Part shown: piece after piece, positions 36,853 to 46,009 of the stretch
Position numbering within the stretch: position 1 is the first letter of the stretch
Layout of the letters: the number at the start of each line of letters is the position of its first letter
DNA from: DASQBT01 sp049578545
Lineage (GTDB): Bacteria > Pseudomonadota > Gammaproteobacteria > Burkholderiales > Thiobacillaceae
Reading direction: 5' to 3'
Assembly (NCBI GenBank): GCA_049578545.1
Contig: JBAUMF010000049.1
Location: forward strand, 38,456-102,455
Length of the DNA stretch: 64,000 bases
Position numbers and translations under genes: made by a program
Notes under the pieces: model-generated
What the model saw: the letters and a program-made list of their open reading frames with translations, nothing else
Told to the model about the DNA's origin: nothing
Databases searched by the model: none

Positions 36853-37908
36853 ATGCAGAATATCTACATCATCTGGCTCTCGCTGCTGCTTTGCCTTGCC
36901 CTCATCGGCGTAGCCGGCGTCAGGCTTTCGCGCTATGGCGACATCATTGCCGAGAAAAGTGGCATGAGCCGCGGCTGGGTAGGTCTGATCCTTCTGGCGA
37001 CGGTCACCTCGCTGCCTGAACTGGTCACAGGCATTTCATCCGTCACTGTCGCCAACGTTCCGGATATCGCGGTCGGCGACGTGATGGGAAGCTGCGTGTT
37101 CAATCTGCTCATCATCGTGCTGCTGGATTTTCTCTCCCGCAAGGAATCCATCTATACCCGGGCACGCCAGGGCAACGTGCTGTCAGCCGGATACGGCATT
37201 GCCCTGATCGGCTTCGCCGGCTTCAACCTGTTGCTGTATCGCGATGATACGTTTCCTGCCATCGGCCATGTCGGGCTATACAGTCCCGTCATCCTGCTGC
37301 TCTATCTGCTGGCCATGCGTTCTCTTTTTCGGTACGAACACGCCAACGTCAGCGAATATGTGGCAGATCGTATCGAGCTTCATCCCGACATGAGCCTGAA
37401 GCAGGCGGTACAAGGCTACGTCATCGCCTCGGTCGCGGTAGTCGCGGCAGGCATCTGGCTGCCCTTCATCGCCAAGGATCTGGCAACGGTGATGGCCTGG
37501 GAACAGAGTTTCGTGGGCACGCTGTTTGTTGCGGCAGTTACCTCGGCTCCTGAAGTCGTGGTCACCGTAGCCGCTTTGCGCATTGGAGCAGTCGACCTGG
37601 CCATCGGCAATCTGTTCGGCAGCAATCTGTTCAATATCGCCATCCTTGCCATCGACGACCTGGCCTACCTGCCTGGCCCGCTCTTGGCGCATGTTACCCT
37701 CACTCACGCCACCTCTGCTTTCTCCGCCATGATGATGAGCGGCCTGGCCGTGGTTGGCCTGGTGCTCAGGCCGGTGTCCCGCGTCTTCCGTTCGGTCAGT
37801 GAGCTGGATCAGTTTGCTGCTGCTCGTGATCTATTTGCTGAACACCCTGTTCCTCTACCTTTATGGCCACTGATTCCGACAGACAGCCCATGCCCTGGCA
37901 TTGCCTGA
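36853..37908 (+). CDS. CaCA-family cation exchanger, C-terminus frameshifted
   Basis: The protein is a sodium/calcium exchanger-type membrane protein with both alpha repeats: T-V-T-S-L-P-E-L-V-T-G near residue 54 and A-V-T-S-A-P-E-V-V-V near residue 230, each followed by G-(D/N)-(V/L)-(M/F)-G-S. About ten helices. After residue 316 (VSELDQF) the frame reads unusual hydrophilic residues to a stop at 37908. The +1 frame from 37805 instead encodes WISLLLLVIYLLNTLFLYLY and ends at TGA 37871-37873, overlapping the next start. So one extra base (or loss of two) near 37800 has likely replaced the last helix. Activity may remain since both alpha repeats are intact. Confidence 0.85.
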   Translation: MQNIYIIWLSLLLCLALIGVAGVRLSRYGDIIAEKSGMSRGWVGLILLATVTSLPELVTGISSVTVANVPDIAVGDVMGSCVFNLLIIVLLDFLSRKESIYTRARQGNVLSAGYGIALIGFAGFNLLLYRDDTFPAIGHVGLYSPVILLLYLLAMRSLFRYEHANVSEYVADRIELHPDMSLKQAVQGYVIASVAVVAAGIWLPFIAKDLATVMAWEQSFVGTLFVAAVTSAPEVVVTVAALRIGAVDLAIGNLFGSNLFNIAILAIDDLAYLPGPLLAHVTLTHATSAFSAMMMSGLAVVGLVLRPVSRVFRSVSELDQFAAARDLFAEHPVPLPLWPLIPTDSPCPGIA

Positions 37909-40508
37909 ACGCCGAGCAAGTCACTTCACATTTCGGCAGCAACTTGCAAAAAGGCCTGTCCGAAGCGGCCGCGTTGTCGCTGCTCGATCAATTGGGACCG
38001 AACGCATTGCAGGAAGCCGGCAGGCGTTCACTGCTTGCCATGCTGGCGACCCAGTTCACGGATTTCATGATTCTGGTGCTGATTGCTGCAGCAGTGATCG
38101 CGGGAGTCATTGGTGAGCCGCAGGACACGATTGCCATCGTGGTGATCGTTTTCCTGAATGGCATCATTGGGTTTGTTCAGGAATACCGGGCCGAGCGCGC
38201 CATGGCGGCGCTGAAGAAAATGGCCAGTCCGCAGGCCCGCGTTATCCGCGACGGCCAATCCAGCATTATCGATGCGGCTAACCTTGTGCCTGGTGATCTC
38301 GTGGAAGTGGAAGCGGGCAATATTGTGCCAGCCGACCTGCGCCTGACAGAACTCTCCGCCCTGCAAGTAAATGAATCTGCATTGACTGGCGAATCCCAGC
38401 CGGTACACAAGCAGATCGCAGAATTGAAGGAAGCAGACCTTCCCCTCGGCGATCGGTTCAATCTGGCCTACAAGGGAACAATCGTCACTTACGGCCGTGC
38501 ACGAGGCCTGGTCGTAGCGACCGGAATGCAGACCGAGCTGGGGAAAATTGCCGCGCTGCTCACTGGAGAAGCAGGCAAGACTCCCTTGCAGAAACGTCTG
38601 GCCAACTTTGGCCAGAAACTGGCGCTAACGGTACTGGCTATCTGCGCCATTATTTTTGTAGCGGGCTGGTTGCGCGGCGAGCCGCCGCTTACCATGCTGC
38701 TGACCGCAGTGAGTCTGGCCGTGGCGGCTATTCCCGAAGCCTTGCCCGCCGTAGTCACCATATCGCTTGCATTGGGCGCAGCCCGCATGGTCAAGCAAAA
38801 CGCGCTAATCCGCCGCCTCCCTGCGGTTGAAACGCTTGGCTCGGTCACTTACATCTGTTCTGACAAGACCGGGACGCTGACCCTGAACCGCATGCATGTC
38901 GATCAACTGCACGCGGATGGAAAGAACTTGCCCAGTCTGCAAGGAACAGAACACTCGCCGTGGCATGAACTGGGCCTTGCCATGGCGCTTTGCAATGACG
39001 CTGCAACCGATGCGACCGGCAACCTGGTTGGCGATCCAACTGAAACCGCGCTGTTCATGGCTGCAAGGGAAGCGGGGTTCAGCAAGACAGCGCTGACCAA
39101 GACGCTGCCTCGAATTGCCGAAATCCCGTTTGATTCCGAGCGTGCGCGCATGAGCACGCTGCACCAGCAAAAGGACAATGTGCTGATTCTGGTAAAGGGT
39201 GCACCGGAAACCCTGTTGCCGCTCTGCATCAACCAGCTTTCAGCGCAGGATACGGTTGCGATCGATCATGCCGCGCTGCATGACGAAGCGGAGCGTCTGG
39301 CCCGACAGGGCTTGCGTGTGTTGGCATTTGCACTGCGCCGCCTGCCGCGCCAGCCAGATGTGCTGACAGCCGCTGCAGTCGAGGCCCAGCTTACCTTCGT
39401 CGGCTTCGCCGGTCTCATCGACCCGCCACGTCCCGAAGCCGCTGACGCCGTCGCTGCCTGCAAGACCGCAGGCATCATCCCGGTCATGATTACCGGCGAC
39501 CACCCGGCCACGGCTCGCGCCATCGCCAGGCGGCTGGGCATCATTGAAGAGGATGGGAAGGTCCTGACCGGCAGCCAGTTGACGCGGCTTTCGATGAAAG
39601 AGTTTGAAAGCGAAGTGGAGCGTGTGAGGGTCTATGCACGAATCAACCCGGAACAGAAAATCACCATCGTTCAGGCGTTGAAGGACAAGGGCGAATTCGT
39701 CGCCATGACCGGCGACGGAGTGAATGATGCGCCTGCACTGAAAATGGCTGACATCGGTGTCGCCATGGGCAAGGGCGGCACCGATGTCGCCCGCGAGGCC
39801 GCGCATATGACGCTGCTAGACGACAACTTCGCCACCATCGTATCGGCAGTGCGTGAAGGCCGGCGCATCTTTGACAACATCCGCAAGTTCGTCAAGTACA
39901 CCATGACGAGCAATTCCGGGGAAATATGGACCATCTTCCTCGCGCCCTTCCTCGGGCTGCCGATCCCCCTGTTGCCGATCCAGATACTGTGGATCAATCT
40001 GGTTACTGACGGCTTGCCGGGGCTTGCATTGGCCGGGGAGCCGACAGAACCCAACGTTATGCAGCGTCCGCCACGCCCACCCAAAGAAAGTATATTCGCC
40101 CACGGCATGTGGCAGCATATGTTGTGGGTAGGCTTGCTGATGGGAGGAATATCCCTGCTTGCGCAGGCCTGGGCGATCCACATTGGTTCCGCACACTGGC
40201 AAAGTATGGTGTTTACTGTGCTGACACTTTCTCAGCTTGGCCATGTGTTGGCCGTGCGCTCCGAAAGGGAATCCCTTTTCACCCTGGGACTGGTGAGCAA
40301 CCTTCCCCTGCTGGGCGCAGTGCTGCTGACCTTTGTTCTTCAGCTGGCCGTGCTTTATGTGCCCTACCTCAACCCGATCTTCAAGACCGCCCCCCTGAGC
40401 CTGAACGAACTGATGCTCTCCCTGGCGCTTTCGTCAGTGGTGTTGCTTGCGGTGGAAATTGAAAAGATGCTGGTCAGGCGGGGCTGGATTTATACCAGCC
40501 GCACTTAA
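37863..40508 (+). CDS. P-type cation-transporting ATPase, P2 (calcium-type)
   Basis: The 881-residue pump has an N-terminal cation-ATPase domain, T-G-E-S near residue 180, membrane motif P-E-A-L-P at residues 291-295, the phosphorylated Asp334 in DKTGTLT, KGAPE in the nucleotide domain, the hinge M-I-T-G-D-H and G-D-G-V-N-D-A-P-A-L, and the C-terminal cation-ATPase helices. P-E-A-L-P with N-x-x-x-D and L-x-x-x-W-x-N-L-x-x-D (QILWINLVTDGLP) fits Ca2+/Mn2+ pumps; exact ion is inference. It overlaps the exchanger gene, suggesting paired ion efflux. Confidence 0.93.
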   Translation: MATDSDRQPMPWHCLNAEQVTSHFGSNLQKGLSEAAALSLLDQLGPNALQEAGRRSLLAMLATQFTDFMILVLIAAAVIAGVIGEPQDTIAIVVIVFLNGIIGFVQEYRAERAMAALKKMASPQARVIRDGQSSIIDAANLVPGDLVEVEAGNIVPADLRLTELSALQVNESALTGESQPVHKQIAELKEADLPLGDRFNLAYKGTIVTYGRARGLVVATGMQTELGKIAALLTGEAGKTPLQKRLANFGQKLALTVLAICAIIFVAGWLRGEPPLTMLLTAVSLAVAAIPEALPAVVTISLALGAARMVKQNALIRRLPAVETLGSVTYICSDKTGTLTLNRMHVDQLHADGKNLPSLQGTEHSPWHELGLAMALCNDAATDATGNLVGDPTETALFMAAREAGFSKTALTKTLPRIAEIPFDSERARMSTLHQQKDNVLILVKGAPETLLPLCINQLSAQDTVAIDHAALHDEAERLARQGLRVLAFALRRLPRQPDVLTAAAVEAQLTFVGFAGLIDPPRPEAADAVAACKTAGIIPVMITGDHPATARAIARRLGIIEEDGKVLTGSQLTRLSMKEFESEVERVRVYARINPEQKITIVQALKDKGEFVAMTGDGVNDAPALKMADIGVAMGKGGTDVAREAAHMTLLDDNFATIVSAVREGRRIFDNIRKFVKYTMTSNSGEIWTIFLAPFLGLPIPLLPIQILWINLVTDGLPGLALAGEPTEPNVMQRPPRPPKESIFAHGMWQHMLWVGLLMGGISLLAQAWAIHIGSAHWQSMVFTVLTLSQLGHVLAVRSERESLFTLGLVSNLPLLGAVLLTFVLQLAVLYVPYLNPIFKTAPLSLNELMLSLALSSVVLLAVEIEKMLVRRGWIYTSRT

Positions 40509-41602
40509 ACCTTTCCCGGAATGACCGGTGTGACGCTCTGAACATCCCCGCACTGGGCGCGGTGCCGCAACACATGATCCATGATGACGATGGCCATAAA
40601 TGCTTCGGCGATTGGGGTGGCGCGAATACCAACGCAGGGATCATGGCGACCGTGGGTAACAACCTCGACGGGATCGCCATGCAGGTTGATCGAGCGCCCG
40701 GGCAGCCGGATGGATGAAGTCGGCTTGATGGCAATATGGGCAACGATCGGCTGGCCTGAGGAAATGCCACCCAGTACGCCACCAGCGTGGTTGCTCAAGA
40801 AGCCCTCTGGCGTGATTTCGTCGCGATGTTCGGTACCCTTTTGTCTTGCCGCTTGCATACCGTCGCCAATTTCGACACCTTTTACCGCATTCAATCCCAT
40901 CAAGGCATGTGCCAGATCGGCGTCAAGCTTGTCGTATAGCGGTTCGCCCAATCCGACAGGGACGTTTTCCGCCACGACGGTAATTCTTGCGCCTACAGAG
41001 TCTCCCGACTTGCGCAGTTCATCCATGTAGCGCCCCAGCTCCGGAACGATTCCTGCGTTGGGTGAAAAGAACGTATTGTTGCCAATCTCATGCCATGACT
41101 GAAAAGGTATTTCGACTGGTCCGAGCGCACTCATGTACCCGCGAATGAGCACGCCGTATCTTTCCTTGAGCCATTTTCTTGCAATTGCACCCGCCGCAAC
41201 GATGGGGGCAGTGAGACGCGCGGATGAACGCCCGCCACCACGGTAATCACGAACGCCATATTTTTGCGTATAGGTGTAATCCGCATGACCTGGGCGAAAG
41301 GTTTCGGCAATGTTGCCGTAATCCTTGCTGCGCTGGTCTTCATTGCGGATCAGCAGTGCGATAGGCGTGCCCGTGGTCTTGCTCTCAAACACGCCCGAAA
41401 GCATTTCCACCGTGTCCGATTCCCGGCGCTGAGTGACGTGGCGCGAGGTGCCGGGCTTGCGGCGATCCAGGTCATGCTGAACGTCCGCTTCAGTCAGTGT
41501 CATTCCGGGCGGGCAGCCGTCAACCACGCAGCCAATGGCCGGACCATGGGATTCGCCAAAGACGGTAACGCAAAAGAGCTTGCCGAGTGTGCTGCCGGAC
41601 AT
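40505..41602 (-). CDS. aroC: Chorismate synthase
   Basis: AroC makes chorismate from EPSP using reduced FMN. The 365-residue protein has G-E-S-H-G-x-A-I-G-C-V, R-R-K-P-G-T-S, Y-R-G-G-G-R-S-S-A-R and G-H-(H)-D-P-C. It converges with the P-type ATPase gene, overlapping by 4 bp. Confidence 0.98.
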   Translation of the reverse strand: MSGSTLGKLFCVTVFGESHGPAIGCVVDGCPPGMTLTEADVQHDLDRRKPGTSRHVTQRRESDTVEMLSGVFESKTTGTPIALLIRNEDQRSKDYGNIAETFRPGHADYTYTQKYGVRDYRGGGRSSARLTAPIVAAGAIARKWLKERYGVLIRGYMSALGPVEIPFQSWHEIGNNTFFSPNAGIVPELGRYMDELRKSGDSVGARITVVAENVPVGLGEPLYDKLDADLAHALMGLNAVKGVEIGDGMQAARQKGTEHRDEITPEGFLSNHAGGVLGGISSGQPIVAHIAIKPTSSIRLPGRSINLHGDPVEVVTHGRHDPCVGIRATPIAEAFMAIVIMDHVLRHRAQCGDVQSVTPVIPGKV

Positions 41603-41674
41603 CGTTGAATGGGGGCTTGCAATTGAAAGTCAAATTTTAGCAGAGCGCCATCCAACACCCGGTAAAATGGACAA

Positions 41675-42307
41675 ATGGGACGATTCTTGATCTTGACGCT
41701 GGGGCTAACCCTGTTTTCTTTTGCCCGCGCCGACATCTTTCCGTCCGAACTGGTGATCACCGACCCGACTCCAACCCGTCTTTCCGTCTGCCTTAATTAC
41801 GGCTGTGATACGGTGAAAGTGGTGGGCTTTAGACCCAACCAGTGGGCAGCAATAAAGGCACTGTTCCGCAATCCGCCTGCAACCGCCGAACAGGAACGCG
41901 ATCGACTGAAAATGGCGATCGCACTGATTGAATTTATTGTTGGGGATCTGGCTGGAACGAGCCAGGACAAAGCGGGTGACCTGGCGGGACTGGGATTGCC
42001 CGGGCAACAGGACTGCATTGATGAATCAGTAAACACCAGCCTGTACCTGACCCTGCTCGAATCTGTCGGTCTGATGCGCTTTCATACCGTTGGGGACCGG
42101 GCAAGCCGGGGATATTTCCCTCATGGCTACCCGCACACCACGGCAGTCATCAAGGAAAGGATATCCGGCAAGGAATATGCCGTTGACAGCTGGTTCTTCG
42201 ACAACGGCAAACCGCCGGTAATCATACCTCTACAGATCTGGAAAGACGGCTGGAGTCCGCCGGATTCGACGGCCAAGCAACTGCCTATGCCTGCCAAAAC
42301 TCGTTGA
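41675..42307 (+). CDS. Exported protein, possible transglutaminase-like fold
   Basis: The 210-residue protein has a signal peptide (MGRFLILTLGLTLFSFARA). In the mature part G-Q-Q-D-C-I-D-E-S-V-N-T, then P-H-T-T-A-V-I, then A-V-D-S-W-F-F-D are spaced like the Cys-His-Asp triad of papain/transglutaminase folds. Three further Cys are absent apart from a pair in LSVCLNYGCD. I recognise no named family; the triad is a pattern reading. It is divergent from aroC and may be monocistronic. Confidence 0.65.
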   Translation: MGRFLILTLGLTLFSFARADIFPSELVITDPTPTRLSVCLNYGCDTVKVVGFRPNQWAAIKALFRNPPATAEQERDRLKMAIALIEFIVGDLAGTSQDKAGDLAGLGLPGQQDCIDESVNTSLYLTLLESVGLMRFHTVGDRASRGYFPHGYPHTTAVIKERISGKEYAVDSWFFDNGKPPVIIPLQIWKDGWSPPDSTAKQLPMPAKTR

Positions 42308-42369
42308 TTTCCATTTCACCAGGTAATGACGGTAAGGGTGCACGCAAAAATACCCGCTAGAATGACACC

Positions 42370-42567
42370 ATGGCAAAGTGGCTGATCACGCTGGGTCTTA
42401 TCCTGCTTGCAACGGGCATATTATGGCCAGTGCTCAGCCGTTTGGGTTTGGGGCATCTGCCTGGAGACGTCCGCATCGAACGTAATGGCAAGGTGTTTTA
42501 TTTTCCCCTCACGACAGGCATTATCGTTTCACTGGTGTTGAGCCTGCTACTCAGAATATTCAAGTAG
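42370..42567 (+). CDS. DUF2905 small membrane protein
   Basis: The 65-residue protein has two hydrophobic helices flanking L-G-H-L-P-G-D-(V/I)-R-I-E-R, the DUF2905 signature. No known function. It has a short spacer from the previous gene and converges with marC. Confidence 0.93.
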   Translation: MAKWLITLGLILLATGILWPVLSRLGLGHLPGDVRIERNGKVFYFPLTTGIIVSLVLSLLLRIFK

Positions 42568-42573
42568 GCCTGA

Positions 42574-43215
42574 CTATTGTCCGAGCAGGCCGGGAAACAG
42601 TTGGCCGAAACCATTTGCCATCATCTCTACGGCAATGCCCGCGATAATAAGCCCCATCAGGCGCGTGACCACATGGATACCTGTCGTGCCCATTTTTCGG
42701 GCAATGACCGGGGACAGCCGAAAAGACAGCCACACACTGAAGGCGATGAGGAATATGGAAGGAACAAGGCTCAAGTGATGCAGCCATTGTTCTGACCCCT
42801 TTCCACTGCTGGCGACGATGACATGCGTAATCGCACCCGGTCCAGCCAGCAAGGGAACGCCCAGGGGAACAGCACCCACGGCCTCTTTTTCCATGGCTTC
42901 CTGGGCTTCTTCTGGCGTTTGCCGGATGGGACTGACCCGCGCCTGTGCCATCGCGACCGCCAGGATCAACAGGATAAGGCCGCCACCCACCGAAAACGAG
43001 GCGAGCCGCACACCAAAGAAATCAAGGAGCAGGGTGCCGCCAAATGCGAACAACACCAGAACGCTGAATACGGTTAGTGCAGAGACCCAGGCTGCCGCCC
43101 TGCGCTGGCCGATTGAGAAGCCCTCGGTGGAGGCAAGGAACACCGGAATGATGCCAACCGGATCAACGATGGCAAAGAGGCTTAGGGTGAACTTGAGCAG
43201 CTCATGGATTTCCAT
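42574..43215 (-). CDS. MarC/YhgN-family membrane protein
   Basis: The 213-residue protein has six hydrophobic helices and the MarC pattern F-A-I-V-D-P-V-G-I-I-P-V-F near the start, with L-A-G-P-G-A-I in the middle. The family was once linked to multiple antibiotic resistance, which is not supported now; role unknown. Confidence 0.93.
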   Translation of the reverse strand: MEIHELLKFTLSLFAIVDPVGIIPVFLASTEGFSIGQRRAAAWVSALTVFSVLVLFAFGGTLLLDFFGVRLASFSVGGGLILLILAVAMAQARVSPIRQTPEEAQEAMEKEAVGAVPLGVPLLAGPGAITHVIVASSGKGSEQWLHHLSLVPSIFLIAFSVWLSFRLSPVIARKMGTTGIHVVTRLMGLIIAGIAVEMMANGFGQLFPGLLGQ

Positions 43216-43253
43216 GGCGCATCATACATCGTTCACCCGTATGCTCCGGTTCG

Positions 43254-43934
43254 TCAATTGCCTGCTACGTAAAGATCCGGAAGTTCGCGGTGAAGATCTC
43301 GGATCTTGGGCAGATCGTTGATCACGATGTACGGATTATCGGGATGATGGATCAGGTAGTCCTGGTGATAGGCCTCAGCAGGATAGAACGCCTTCAGGGC
43401 AGCGACCTGTGTCACGATCGGCTGCTTGAACGCGTGGCTGCGTTGCAACTGATCAATATAAGACTGGGCGATACGCCGTTGTTCGTCGTTCGCGTAGAAA
43501 ATTGCCGAGCGATATTGCGTCCCGTCATCAGGTCCTTGGCGGTTGAGTTCGGTCGGGTCGTGGGCAACCGAGAAGAACACCTTGAGCAGCTGGCCATACG
43601 AAATCTTTGAGGGATCGTAGGTTATCCTGACCGATTCCGCATGTCCGGTCCGGCCCGTGCTGACGGTTTCGTAATTGGCCGTATTGGCCAGTCCTCCCGA
43701 GTATCCCGCGGTCACATTCGTGACGCCTTTCACGTGCTGGAATACACCCTCCACACCCCAGAAGCAACCGCCTGCTAGAACCGCAGTCTGCGGCCGCGAG
43801 TTCTTTGAAAGTGTTGCATCGACACTCGGGTCAGGCAGTTTTTGCCCACTCGTGGCGGAATTGCAGGCTGCGGTGCCAAGAAGCGCCAGCAGGCCAAGAA
43901 CTCCGCTCAGACTATGGGTAAGCAATTGGGACAT
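43254..43934 (-). CDS. msrA: Peptide methionine-(S)-S-oxide reductase, exported
   Basis: MsrA reduces the S form of methionine sulfoxide. The 226-residue protein has the active site G-G-C-F-W-G near Cys57, G-Y-S-G-G, H-D-P-T-x-x-N-R-Q-G-x-D and Y-R-S-A-I. It carries an N-terminal hydrophobic segment ending GTAAC, so it is exported and probably a lipoprotein, unlike cytoplasmic MsrA. msrB follows in the same direction upstream with a 75-bp spacer, forming an envelope repair pair. Confidence 0.94.
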   Translation of the reverse strand: MSQLLTHSLSGVLGLLALLGTAACNSATSGQKLPDPSVDATLSKNSRPQTAVLAGGCFWGVEGVFQHVKGVTNVTAGYSGGLANTANYETVSTGRTGHAESVRITYDPSKISYGQLLKVFFSVAHDPTELNRQGPDDGTQYRSAIFYANDEQRRIAQSYIDQLQRSHAFKQPIVTQVAALKAFYPAEAYHQDYLIHHPDNPYIVINDLPKIRDLHRELPDLYVAGN

Positions 43935-44009
43935 TTTGGAGCCTCCTTTTCAATCATCATCGCACCGGGCTGACTGCCCAGGTGTACCAATTTGCAATCC
44001 CTACGAAGG

Positions 44010-44522
44010 CTATTTCCTGGTGAATAGCGAACGATACTCACCGTAGCCTTCCTTCTCCAGGTCTTCGACCGGAATGAACTTCAGCGCTGCAGAGTTGATG
44101 CAGTAGCGCTTGCCGGTGGGTGCGGGACCGTCATCAAAAATATGTCCGAGGTGTGAGTCCGCACGTTTGCTGCGCACTTCAGTTCGCACCATGTGCAGCG
44201 TGCGGTCTTCGCGCCTGACCACATTGGCCGGATCAAGCGGCTTGGTAAAGCTGGGCCAGCCGGTACCGGAATCGTACTTGTCCAGGGAACTGAACAAAGG
44301 CTCGCCGGAAACAACATCGACATAGATGCCCGCCTTCTTGTTGTGCCAATAGGGATTGTCAAATGCCCTTTCCGTCCCGTTCTCCTGGGTGACCTCGTAT
44401 TGCTCCGCGCTGAGTCGCCCCTTCAGCGCGGCCTCACGCGGCTTGTGGTAGGCGCTTCCATCCCAGGCAATAGCGTGGCCTCCCATAAACAGTGCGATGG
44501 TTGCCAACATCAATTTACTCAT
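44010..44522 (-). CDS. msrB: Peptide methionine-(R)-S-oxide reductase, exported
   Basis: MsrB reduces the R form of methionine sulfoxide. The 170-residue protein has a signal peptide (MSKLMLATIALFMGGHAIAW), S-G-T-G-W-P-S-F, H-L-G-H-I-F-D-D-G-P and the catalytic Cys in R-Y-C-I-N-S-A-A-L. The CxxC zinc ligands of many MsrB proteins are absent. Together with msrA it would repair oxidised Met in periplasmic proteins. Confidence 0.95.
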   Translation of the reverse strand: MSKLMLATIALFMGGHAIAWDGSAYHKPREAALKGRLSAEQYEVTQENGTERAFDNPYWHNKKAGIYVDVVSGEPLFSSLDKYDSGTGWPSFTKPLDPANVVRREDRTLHMVRTEVRSKRADSHLGHIFDDGPAPTGKRYCINSAALKFIPVEDLEKEGYGEYRSLFTRK

Positions 44523-44887
44523 AACATCTTCTCCTTCGCTTGGTGCAGGTCATGCGGGTCAGACCCACCGATACTTGCTAGGACTTATGCCGTCGGCAGC
44601 CATCAGTCCGCAACTTCAATGTGACCAATCCCCGGTTGACCAGGGTGGGAATCTGCGTCGATCACGGTGAATGTAAACGTTGGTCGGGACAACACAGCAA
44701 ACCTTACATCGATATGGACTTAATGATTCCGGTTTTGTTCGTTTGCCAGGTCCACAAAAATTGAGGTTGCGCTTCAGGGGCTGCATCAGGTCTTGTTTGC
44801 CCTCTGTTTCGGGTCAATCTGCTGCTTCAGACTGCACTGCAGCAGGCTTCTGTCAGCAAGCATTCGATAGCGGTTGGCATAATGCGC
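44523..44887. other. Non-coding spacer, 365 bp
   Basis: No gene with family support appears on either strand between msrB and the macro-domain gene. The stretch contains the msrB promoter side (its upstream region) and the 3' flank of the macro-domain gene. A small CTGC-rich inverted repeat near 44820-44850 has no T run and I do not call it a terminator. Confidence 0.5.
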
Positions 44888-45406
44888 TTAGCTGTGGGGG
44901 AACCGTGCCAGGAGTTCGGCATAAACCTCTAGATCCCTATCCGAGAAACAACAGAAAATGACATCCTCGATATATGTCGTGTTTTGCATGAAGTCCTGAA
45001 CGGATTGAATTGCCACTTTCGCCGCCTGCCGCATTGGGTAGCCATAAATTCCGGTGCTGATGGACGGAAAGGCAATCGATCTGACCTTATGTTCCTGGGC
45101 CAACTCCAGCGAACGCCGGTAGCACGAAGCAAGCAGTTGAGGCTCGCCCTGGCTTCCACCGCGCCATACGGGGCCAACCGTATGGATGACATACTTGGCT
45201 GGAAGTAGATGGCCACGAGTAATTTTTGCGTCCCCTGTTCTGCATCCATTCAGCATGCGGCATTCATTCAGCAACCCTGCGCCGGCCGCGCGGTGTATGG
45301 CTCCATCCACACCCCCTCCCCCAAGCAGCGAATTGTTTGCCGCGTTGACGATTGCGTCGACGTCCAGGGTGGTAATGTCGGCCTTTATGGCGCGCAGGGA
45401 TTTCAT
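44888..45406 (-). CDS. Macro-domain protein, O-acetyl-ADP-ribose deacetylase type
   Basis: The 172-residue protein has the macro-domain ADP-ribose loops: A-D-I-T-T-L-D-V-D-A-I-V-N-A-A-N-N-S-L-L-G-G-G-G-V-D in sequence order and G-(I/S)-Y-G-Y-P near residue 130, plus Y-V-I-H-T-V-G-P. This YmdB/TARG-like group removes ADP-ribose or acetyl groups. ATG 45406 is the family start; a TTG 36 bp upstream is possible. It may be co-transcribed after the unknown exported gene. Confidence 0.92.
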   Translation of the reverse strand: MKSLRAIKADITTLDVDAIVNAANNSLLGGGGVDGAIHRAAGAGLLNECRMLNGCRTGDAKITRGHLLPAKYVIHTVGPVWRGGSQGEPQLLASCYRRSLELAQEHKVRSIAFPSISTGIYGYPMRQAAKVAIQSVQDFMQNTTYIEDVIFCCFSDRDLEVYAELLARFPHS

Positions 45407-45526
45407 CAAATGCGCAACAACAGGGTCAAGAATCGCTACCAAGCCGATGCAGTCTGGCTACAAGCGCATATGGACGGGCTTATTTTCATGACGAGCCCTC
45501 TGAACAAGTCCCCCACGAGACCGGCA

Positions 45527-46009
45527 CTACCGAACATCAAATTCAAAAACCTGCTGGTTGTCACCCTCTATCGTCACCCGAATACGGTAGTGGCCCTTGG
45601 GATCACCTGCCGTAACCTCCCAAACGTTCCGAATCACACCATTGACCGGTATCGCATCAACTTCAAGGATTGAGGTCATGTGGTCCGGCGAGATCGTTTG
45701 ACTTGGATCAGTCAACCCGTCACTGACCCAGGAAACCGGGGGTGAAGGAAGCGTGAACTCCTCGCGCCATTTGACCACTGGTTTATTGGTTTTCAACAGG
45801 ATAGACCACCCGTAATGCTGGCCCTTCTTGAGCGGAATAATTGACGTGCGCGTCAATATCCATCCTCCCGATGGCGAAGCATTGAACAGGCCAAAATCTG
45901 CACGAAGCACCTCAACAGGAGGGGTGGGAGGCGTCTCGTCTACCAATGCGAAGGCAAAGGGAGGCCAGGACATGCAGAAAAGCATGGATAGGCAAACAAG
46001 TCGGGGCAT
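45527..46009 (-). CDS. Exported protein of unknown function
   Basis: The 160-residue protein has a signal peptide (MPRLVCLSMLFCMSWPPFAF, ending ALV) and a beta-rich mature region with repeated Trp and Pro (F-T-L-P-S-P-P-V-S-W, V-I-R-N-V-W-E-V). I recognise no family, although the Y-R-I-R-V-T-I-E-G end is like a small Ig-type strand. ATG 46009 is chosen for the signal peptide. Confidence 0.6.
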   Translation of the reverse strand: MPRLVCLSMLFCMSWPPFAFALVDETPPTPPVEVLRADFGLFNASPSGGWILTRTSIIPLKKGQHYGWSILLKTNKPVVKWREEFTLPSPPVSWVSDGLTDPSQTISPDHMTSILEVDAIPVNGVIRNVWEVTAGDPKGHYRIRVTIEGDNQQVFEFDVR

